NCBI GenBank assembly: GCA_033296885.1
Contig: MU863933.1
Location: 124,001-188,000 of the forward strand
Source of the DNA: Triangularia verruculosa
Taxonomy: Eukaryota > Ascomycota > Sordariomycetes > Sordariales > Podosporaceae
Direction: 5' to 3'
Length of the DNA stretch: 64,000 nucleotides
Shown piece after piece: positions 57,389 to 64,000 of the stretch. A program made the translations under genes and the position numbers. Positions within the stretch are counted from its first letter, which is position 1. The number at the start of each line of letters is the position of its first letter. The notes beneath the pieces were generated by a model. That model had not been told where the DNA came from and made no database searches. It worked only from the letters and a program-made list of their open reading frames with translations.

Positions 57389-59749
57389 TCAAAAAAGCTG
57401 CCTCCCACTAGCCAGTCTCACAAAGCTATACGGCACATTCTGCCCAACAAGCAGCCTCAACGTCTCAACCGTCGTAAAGGCGGTCACATCCGCCGCCCCA
57501 TACGCTGCAAATCCACATTGCTCAGCAATCAAACCCGGATCTCCCTTCCGCGGCGCAACCTGTCCCGAGCCGTCCGCCAGGTCCAGAAACACCCTCCTCG
57601 AGTTTTCCCTTCCCGCACCCGGACCCCCTCGAGGCGGTGACCCAAATAGACGAACCAGCATTCCCACCAAATTGCTTTTTTCCGGGCCCAGGGCGCTCAC
57701 CACCACAAACGGTGAGCCAGCCCCCGCTCGTATGGATTCGGTGCCGTTCGAGTTGATCGTTCGGGCTCGATGTATGCTTTCAAGGCTGTTGAATGGCTCA
57801 ATGAGGAGGTCTTTGGCGAAGGCGGGAGGTGTCTTGAAGCCGACAGTGTAGACCTTTCCAACTTTGAGAGCCTTGAGAGCAAACAGCGCGCTCGCTGCGT
57901 CATCTGCCGAGGAGGCAAGGACCACGGCTGCACAGCCAAAGTAGGCCGATGGAGCGAGGTCGCGAGTTAAGGTGCTGAGTATACCTTTCCAGGAGGCGTT
58001 GTCAAAGACGAGAGAGGTGTTGGGTGGCAGCCCAGACTGCGTCGAAGTAACCGCACTCAATGGGTCTCCGTTCTGCTGCCGTGGCGGGCTCGATGGTGTT
58101 GATGCCGAATTAGATGATGTGGTCGGACGAACGACGATGGTGTCCACCATTCCAATCAGACGAGCGGCTTCACTGAGAACTGGACCGCTACCATTGTTCA
58201 GCGATGCAAAGAAACCGGTGCTCGTGGCTAGGTTGGCAAGTGATATGGCTGGATTCAGGTAAGCACCGCCAAAGTTCCTTTGATTGCACCATGTTTCGAT
58301 TGAGGCGAGCCCTTTAGTCTGTCGTTCGACAACAGCAAAGTGATGAGGCAGACCAAGTTCGTTCAAGCATTTCTCATAAAACGGTGCCTGGGGAATGGCA
58401 CGTCGCATGCTCGGACTAGTGATGCCATAGATGTTCTTCTTTGGCAGTTGTCCCACCAGCGCCAGTGCCTGGTTGATTTCAGCTGCGCTCATCTGGCCCG
58501 GTGCTGCAATGATGGGTAGTAGAGGGTGGGTAATAGGGGTGAACACCTTGTTCAACGTCCGAGAGAACTGCCCGGTTTCCCCCATGTTGACAGCGGACAG
58601 CGGTGGCGAGTCTGGATATTCAGCCTTGATTTTTGACCGAAAATATTCAAGCTCAAAGTTCTCATTATGATCGTTGATAATGGCGATCATTTTGACAATG
58701 TCGGCGTACCGTCGGGACTGGAGGAATATCGACTCTGCCCGTTCTGAGGGCCACTTGAAAGTGCCTGAGAAGTCATGGAAAGCGGACATGATCCGACTGC
58801 TGCCGCGCTGTTCATACAGCCTTCGTCGAATGATTTCTGGGAGCCAAAGCTCAACGTCAATGTACTCAACACCCCACTGAATTGCCCGATAAAGATATTC
58901 ATAGAACAAGTCTGGATTTTCCATCGGAAAGAGACCGTTCTCTTTCGTACACCTCGTGGTAAATATGATTGGCAGTTCGGTCCGCTGACGAAGAAGCATG
59001 AGTTGTTCACCAACGTAGCTCAAGCTTGGTATGTCCGAAAACTGACCGTTGTCAAGAGGCTCTTTCAACAGGTCTACTCGAATCTCAACAGCGTCCGAGC
59101 CAACAGTCAGGATGTCGATGTTTGGGAGCGCAGCATGGACGTCTGGAAATGTCGTCGAGATAAAATACGTTCGTGGTTTGGCCATCAAGGTCTCGTGATG
59201 GCTCAACTGGCCCAAGGTATGTGATATAAAGCGTGCTAGGTCTCTCCTGAAGAAAGGGGCTTTGGTGTAAAGCCACTCGTAGTCGGTCTGAGCTGACAGG
59301 TAGACATCCGGGGGCATACCTAGCGTGGTGCAATGGGCATTGATCGTGACAACCAGCCCTTTGTTTCGGGAGGCTATATCAGCCTTTGCGTTTTCTGCTG
59401 AGACCCCAATAACCCAGTCTTGGTCATCTCTAACGACATCCCGAATCCTCCCTTTCAGTCGGTAAGGTTTCCCAAGAACCTCAGCAAACACCGCCACAAT
59501 TTGCTCCTGACCAGGGCTATAGAGAATCACGACTATTCTTGCGTCTCCTTGTTGTAACCCGCCTCGAATTGTCATCTCACGTGATGCACGTGGTGGTCGA
59601 GGCTCGATATCGATGTCCATAGATATAGCACCTCGTCCAAAATTAGGTGGTCCAGGTGTGGGCAACGGCTCCAGTGGTTGAACAGCCGCCATCTTGGCCG
59701 GTTTCGAATTCGTCAAGTAGGTGTGATCAGAGAAGGATTCGACAAACAT
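57389..59749 (-). CDS. Quinate repressor-like (QA-1S/QutR) AROM-derived protein, 786 aa
   Basis: An uninterrupted ORF from the ATG at 59749; Met20 at 59692 (AAGATGGCGG) is an equally good start. The domain order matches the repressor derived from the last three AROM domains. First is a degenerate, shortened shikimate-kinase part with YSPGQEQIVA (77-86) where a P-loop should be. Next is a type-I dehydroquinase-like domain that keeps His325 (SAFHDFSG) and Lys353 (DIVKMI). Last is a shikimate-dehydrogenase-like domain in which the HSxSP and VTxPxK motifs are replaced (GITSPSMRRAI, YLNPAISLAN). QA-1S/QutR are about 920 residues, so this one is shorter, mostly at the N-terminus. It is probably a regulator sensing shikimate-pathway metabolites. 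No other quinate gene is nearby, so the target is open. Confidence 0.83.
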   Translation of the reverse strand: MFVESFSDHTYLTNSKPAKMAAVQPLEPLPTPGPPNFGRGAISMDIDIEPRPPRASREMTIRGGLQQGDARIVVILYSPGQEQIVAVFAEVLGKPYRLKGRIRDVVRDDQDWVIGVSAENAKADIASRNKGLVVTINAHCTTLGMPPDVYLSAQTDYEWLYTKAPFFRRDLARFISHTLGQLSHHETLMAKPRTYFISTTFPDVHAALPNIDILTVGSDAVEIRVDLLKEPLDNGQFSDIPSLSYVGEQLMLLRQRTELPIIFTTRCTKENGLFPMENPDLFYEYLYRAIQWGVEYIDVELWLPEIIRRRLYEQRGSSRIMSAFHDFSGTFKWPSERAESIFLQSRRYADIVKMIAIINDHNENFELEYFRSKIKAEYPDSPPLSAVNMGETGQFSRTLNKVFTPITHPLLPIIAAPGQMSAAEINQALALVGQLPKKNIYGITSPSMRRAIPQAPFYEKCLNELGLPHHFAVVERQTKGLASIETWCNQRNFGGAYLNPAISLANLATSTGFFASLNNGSGPVLSEAARLIGMVDTIVVRPTTSSNSASTPSSPPRQQNGDPLSAVTSTQSGLPPNTSLVFDNASWKGILSTLTRDLAPSAYFGCAAVVLASSADDAASALFALKALKVGKVYTVGFKTPPAFAKDLLIEPFNSLESIHRARTINSNGTESIRAGAGSPFVVVSALGPEKSNLVGMLVRLFGSPPRGGPGAGRENSRRVFLDLADGSGQVAPRKGDPGLIAEQCGFAAYGAADVTAFTTVETLRLLVGQNVPYSFVRLASGRQLF

Positions 59750-62257
59750 GGGAATGTGTCGGTTTCACTCCCCTTATCGTTTCGATCCGCAACCAGCTGC
59801 TTTCCGTCCACGGTTGCAGTCCAAGCTCCAGCTAAGAGACAGCAGGATCCTCCTGAGAAAGCCTATTGCGCATGACCTTGGTTTCCAAGTTGAGGCAGTT
59901 GTTCTCTGATCCGCGCAAAGGTCCTTGACTGAGATGAAAAAGTGTAGGTGGTGATTGCTCGGCGTATTGAGAGGCTGGGAAATTATTTGCCCTGGTGGTC
60001 GAGGCTTTGGTGTTTTCGATGTTGAAGTTGCCTTCACCTTCAGAATCCTCCAAAAAGGCTGTAGACGTCGCGCTGGCCTGTCGGGAGTGTCCCAGCAAGG
60101 TTGGAGAAGACGTAATGCTCGAGTTCGAGCCAAGTCGCAGGTCGTGCTGGAGCCAGAGCCTCACAATACAACCGGTGGTGACGGCGGGTAAAAATGAGGC
60201 ACGAAACGGAGGGTGCTAGAAGCACTCAATGGAAAGACCCGGCAACATGTACGGGTATATCAGCACCTGGATATCTGCCGCGTCATTTCTCTGGGGGTTG
60301 GGACCTGGGGATCAACAAGAGACAGAGAGGGTTTGCAAGGCATCTGGCACTGGGGTTTCTGGAAGGTAGATAGCGTATATTGGCTCTTGGTAACGCCAAG
60401 CCAGTCGAAATATTTCGCCGACGTTTGTTTTACCGTCATCAGACGGATGGAGCACTGACGGCTGACCTGAACCAGACGAGCGAGCAAGCTGGGTCAACTC
60501 CCACGCTTGGTCTGCCTCTGATCGCAAGTATTGGTGCTGCTAGCTGCCGGCCAGGGGGACGGGAACAGCGTGGGACTGGCTTAAAATAGTGGAGTCTAGG
60601 TAACTGTTATCATTACTGGCTATTAACCTTTCGTATTTCTTGTTTACGACACTCGATTGTGTTGGTGGAAGTCATACGCACAGAAAACAGGCGTGCCTGG
60701 ATCTATCGTGGCGTCAGACTTGCCGTTCCAAATGCCGTCTGCGATCGATTCAGATTATCCATGGCCGGGTCCAAAACCGCTTGGGACGAATCTGCCACGG
60801 GGCACCAGCTGGACTGTCGATGATTCCCTCTGAAGGGTCGACAGGGAAGATGGTAGGCGGGGAATCAACCGCACAGGTGTCTGGGAAATTACGCGAAGAC
60901 GGTCCGTAAGGCCAATTCATCCGGTGTTGCTTTGTGGTCGGCACAGGCCGAACGGTTGAATCTTGTGACAACCTGGACCGTTCAATTGGGAGCTGGAGAA
61001 GTGTGAGTTGCTCCAAGACAACCTACCCTGGAGGTGACAGGGGCGAGCGAGTGCGAGAAACCCCACAGTTTCTCCAGCACTGGAGAATTTCCCTTCAAAA
61101 GTCCGCCAATCAGAGCGCTTAGATTTGAGCCCATGCTCTGTTCGTGCAGATCTGACGGCGGCCGTTGCGCTAAAAGCTGGGGGAAAGACCGCTAAAAGGG
61201 CCCTTTCCCAGGGATTCCTGCATCCACAGAAGATCTTCAGCAATCCTTCAAACTCTGATTCAACCAACAACCTGGGAAGAACAACACCATAAACATCTCT
61301 GATGCATCGGGGGGCCTGCCTCTAATTTTCCGTAAATCACCTACTGCTATCTCGCCGTCTCATTCCGGAATACTTACTTCCATCCACTCCCTCGGCCCCG
61401 ACCACAGCTTGCCATTGACGTATAAGTTGAGGTCATCACCGTTAAGGAAGATCGATTCTCCTGCCTGAAACGGCACATTTCGAGACAGTCTCCTTGCTCC
61501 CGTTTCATCCAAGGATCGCCTTCCCGAATTCAGGCTGAATAGAACCAAACTCCCGTCAGAGGCAAATTCAGCGTGGGATCACTGGGATGTTGCTAAAATG
61601 ATTGCTTCGACACTAGCTGTTGGGAGCAAAGCTGGGTAGGAGTTACCATTGCTTCAATAGGAAGACAGGCCGACGAGATCTACCCGGTTTCTTCCCCAGA
61701 GATTGCCTTGCATCAGAGACGGTCCGTGAAATGTACATCTACGGATAATTCTCCGAGGCACCAACGCCCGGCATGTTGGCGCAACATGATGATAGCTTCA
61801 CCTATCGTTTTTGGTGGATAAGTAATCCATCCAAGCATGGATCAGGATCCCTAGCGGCAAATGCCGCTGTATTGACTTCCAAGCGTTCTGACTGCTGGAA
61901 AATCTAGGCGCTGTTCGCTACCAGCTTGTCAATTTATGGGGGTCAACGTCTCGGCCCGAGATATCGCGACATTATGCGACGCAGGCCTGGACTGGGCCAT
62001 AAAAAAGAGGCGAAACAGACGAGATCGAGTACTTGTCATGCCAGAAATACATATCATCATCCCACGTTCACTTGTAAACATGAGATGATGTGGCAAACAA
62101 TCATCTTGAATTGAACAGATGATTGACAGTCGTAGCCTCGTCCAATCACAGCACCACGAGCTCAAGCCATGCGGGCTAGTCCGTAAAGCTTTCCTATCTT
62201 GAGAACCTCAGTTGAAAGCTCTTGGTCCCTCTCCATAGAATTTTCTCCCGAGCATCA
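59750..62257. other. Gene-free spacer, 2.5 kb
   Basis: 5' flank of the QutR-like gene and 3' flank of the dehydrogenase gene. A 62-codon minus-strand frame at 61360-61548 reads like protein and ends at a GTAAGT donor, but in-frame stops and missing acceptors around it prevent a gene model; it could be an exon relic. Nothing else supported. Confidence 0.4.
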
Positions 62258-63277
62258 TCACCACTGACCCCTCAGTCCCTCCTCGATACCACTGAAGACC
62301 TCCAACCCCTTCACACCCAAGGCAGTACCAATCCCAACAACCCCCGCCCCAGCAGCCCTCATTCTCTTGTAGCCTTTCTCATCCTCCACGCCCCCAATAC
62401 CGATAACAGTGATGTGCTTCAGGGCCTCTCTTTCGTCCAGCATCCTCCTGATGGTCGCCGCATTCCCTAATGCTAGCGGATGAAGTGCCGCCCCTGCCAT
62501 ACCTCCTATCCCGTTGCCTGGCAGAACAGCATTTCCGTCAGGTGAGAGGACTAAACATGACCCGAGGGTGTTGGTGCATGTTATGAAAGAGACCTGATCA
62601 CCAGCCTCCTCAAGTGCAGAGATCAGTTCATGGTATTCGGATGAGTGTGTGTAAGGCGGTGTCTTGATTCCAAAGGGGACGCTTGGTGCGTCCGGGTTGA
62701 GGGAATCCTTCATGGCGAATCCAACGCAACGTAAATACTCAACAAGCGCAGCCTTGGAGTATGCGGGCGGAGGTTTGTGTGGTATGTTTGGACATGAGAG
62801 GTTGATCTCCATGTATATCTGGCCCGCTGTCACGAGCTCCGACAAATAGCCAGCGATACATTTGTAGCAATCCATAATCTCACCCGGGCTTCCGGTGACA
62901 GAGATGATGAAAGGCTTGCTGGGGTGAGATTTGGCGTGGGCATAATGCAACTTGTATATCCATTGCATGTAATGGATCAGGGCATGGGGGCTGTAGCCCA
63001 AAGTGTTGAGACTCGCTGTTTGAGAGGGAGCTTTGCTGGCTTCTTGCGGTGTTGGGTTAGTGGACTCTGGGGAGTTGTGAGTGGATGGGTCGAAAAAAGT
63101 ATATCGGTGAACAGCGTCGTCGTGCTTGAACCCATCCAGAGTAGCGGTTCGAGTTGTCACTGCACCTGTGGAAGGGCAGAGATACAGGCTCTCGAGGTCG
63201 TCATATGTGGAGGCCCATGGGTTGGCAGAGTTGGTCAACGGCGGGCTGATTTTGATGGGCGGTGGTAGTCCTGACAT
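62258..63277 (-). CDS. Class-1 (fumarate-type) dihydroorotate dehydrogenase-like enzyme, 339 aa
   Basis: An uninterrupted ORF from an ATG at 63277. It has the class-1A signatures: MEINLSCPNIPHKPPPAY with the active-site base Cys162, PFGIKTPP with an FMN-contacting Lys205, CTNTLG, the GNGIGGMAGAALHPLAL glycine-rich region, VIGIGGV, and AGAGVVGIGTAL for FMN phosphate. There is no mitochondrial presequence or membrane helix, unlike the class-2 enzyme that most filamentous ascomycetes use for pyrimidine synthesis. So this is a soluble cytosolic flavoenzyme that oxidises dihydroorotate or a related substrate, probably an extra paralogue. The insert THNSPESTNPTPQEASKAPS (67-86) is unusual and could reduce similarity to bacterial enzymes. 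Substrate is by inference. Confidence 0.85.
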   Translation of the reverse strand: MSGLPPPIKISPPLTNSANPWASTYDDLESLYLCPSTGAVTTRTATLDGFKHDDAVHRYTFFDPSTHNSPESTNPTPQEASKAPSQTASLNTLGYSPHALIHYMQWIYKLHYAHAKSHPSKPFIISVTGSPGEIMDCYKCIAGYLSELVTAGQIYMEINLSCPNIPHKPPPAYSKAALVEYLRCVGFAMKDSLNPDAPSVPFGIKTPPYTHSSEYHELISALEEAGDQVSFITCTNTLGSCLVLSPDGNAVLPGNGIGGMAGAALHPLALGNAATIRRMLDEREALKHITVIGIGGVEDEKGYKRMRAAGAGVVGIGTALGVKGLEVFSGIEEGLRGQW

Positions 63278-63512
63278 GGCTGATGACTTGAATGAGACTC
63301 GCTGTTAGCTCAGAGTCTTGGATGTTAGGTGTTGTTGAATTATCGTTTGACCCCAAGTTGGCGGGGCTGCACAACATCGAGATAAGAAATGCCCCCGCAT
63401 CAAGCATGTGGGGTCGACACATAAGTGATGAGATATCAACAGTTATTCAAGTCAACCGCACGAAAACCAGGTTTGGTACCATATGCTTAATTATTTTGAT
63501 TTATATCATCCT

Positions 63513-64000
63513 CTAGAGCATATCATCAATGCCCTTGTCAGCATCCTTCTTGATCAGCTCGACCATGCCCTATCAGAGTTTAGCATATCACTATCAAAAC
63601 TTGAGACAACAACTCACCTCAGGCATGATGGGCTTTCCATCTTCAGTCTTAACGTAGCGGAATGGCATCTCTGTGCTCTCATACTCGTTGAACTTGAGCT
63701 CTGGGAAGTCAACATACGGGATGTCCTTCAATGGTGCTGCGATAAGGTTAGCGTAGAACATCAAGTCGGAAAATAGGTTTCATACTTTTGCCCTCAACCA
63801 CCAGACGAGTTACACGGACTGCAGTGTCCGTGGTCATCTGAACGGGCCCGAGACGGCGGCCCTCAAAACCTTTGGCGCGCAGCTCAGACGTTCTGTCTGT
63901 TGCCAAGTTAGACGTAGTCATAATTGGTATCGAGACGGATTGCTCTATTTACCTCTTGGAGGTTCATCACCTGCCATACTATTAGCATGAATTCTGAAGT
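63513..64000 (-). CDS. Small multi-exon gene at right edge, possibly partial
   Basis: Exons 63513-63569, 63618-63736, 63786-63896 and 63953-about 63977 join in frame through three introns of 48-56 nt, each with a GT donor and two with a GCTAA-type branch. The reading starts MAGDEPPRDRTSELRAKGFE, continues GRRLGPVQMTTDTAVRVTRL and KDIPYVDFPELKFNEYES, and ends KKDADKGIDDML. If the ATG at 63977 is the start it is 103 residues; a TGCTAATAG just upstream looks like an intron end, so an earlier exon may lie outside the window. I do not recognise the family. No signal peptide or membrane segment. Confidence 0.65.

Noticed and set aside
61360..61548. 62-codon minus-strand frame ending at a GTAAGT donor
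   Set aside because: Reads protein-like, but an in-frame TGA lies just upstream and no acceptor joins it to another exon; could be a relic.

Overview
The window is nuclear DNA of a filamentous ascomycete, most likely a Sordariomycete and probably a member of the Sordariales. The reasons are short introns (46-78 nt) with GTRNGT donors, CTAAC-type branch points and YAG acceptors; ATG starts in good fungal context; wide gene-poor spacers; and a typical filamentous-fungus gene set (FluG, a PTH11-type receptor domain, a QA-1S/QutR-type repressor, a Zn2Cys6 regulator, a Dcw1-type cell-wall mannosidase). The taxon is an inference. No rRNA, tRNA, CRISPR or intact transposon was seen.

Layout. 1-6.2 kb (all minus): a partial unknown basic protein, a 90-aa conserved fungal protein, and an unknown protein whose frame stays open for 72 codons beyond a UAG stop. 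8.5-12.9 kb (plus): a mitochondrial ADCK1/Mcp2-like kinase-fold protein, a prolyl-hydroxylase-type 2OG oxygenase and a MYND zinc-finger protein. 13.1-14.6 kb (minus): a GPI-anchored GH76 mannosidase. 16-18.9 kb (plus): a FluG-like amidohydrolase/glutamine-synthetase fusion. 19.6-20.9 kb (plus): an Erv41-like vesicle protein. 21.5-24.4 kb (minus): an acyltransferase-like protein with a second UAG followed by a 233-codon open frame. 26.8-27.5 kb (plus): a mitochondrial-type protein. 28.5-32.6 kb (minus): Rae1/Gle2 and ethanolamine-phosphate cytidylyltransferase. 33.9-35.4 kb (plus) and 36-38 kb (minus): two low-complexity proteins of unknown role. 40.2-41.5 kb (plus): a branched-chain aminotransferase with a CPC1/Gcn4-type site upstream. 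42.4-45.5 kb (minus): one gene that joins a PTH11-like seven-helix receptor domain to an FucP-type sugar transporter. 48.2-51.1 kb (minus): a Zn2Cys6 regulator with a 4.1-kb gene-free upstream region. 55.2-56 kb (plus): a small membrane protein. 57.4-59.7 kb (minus): a QutR/QA-1S-like pseudo-enzyme. 62.3-63.3 kb (minus): a class-1 dihydroorotate dehydrogenase-like enzyme. The right edge holds a small multi-exon gene.

The genes do not form a metabolic cluster; most are housekeeping genes. The two points most worth following are (i) two unrelated genes that each carry AAG-AAG-UAG-GGC followed by a long coding-like open frame, which suggests UAG recoding (readthrough or the A-to-I editing known from Sordariomycete fruiting bodies), unusual splicing or nonsense alleles, and (ii) the receptor-transporter fusion.
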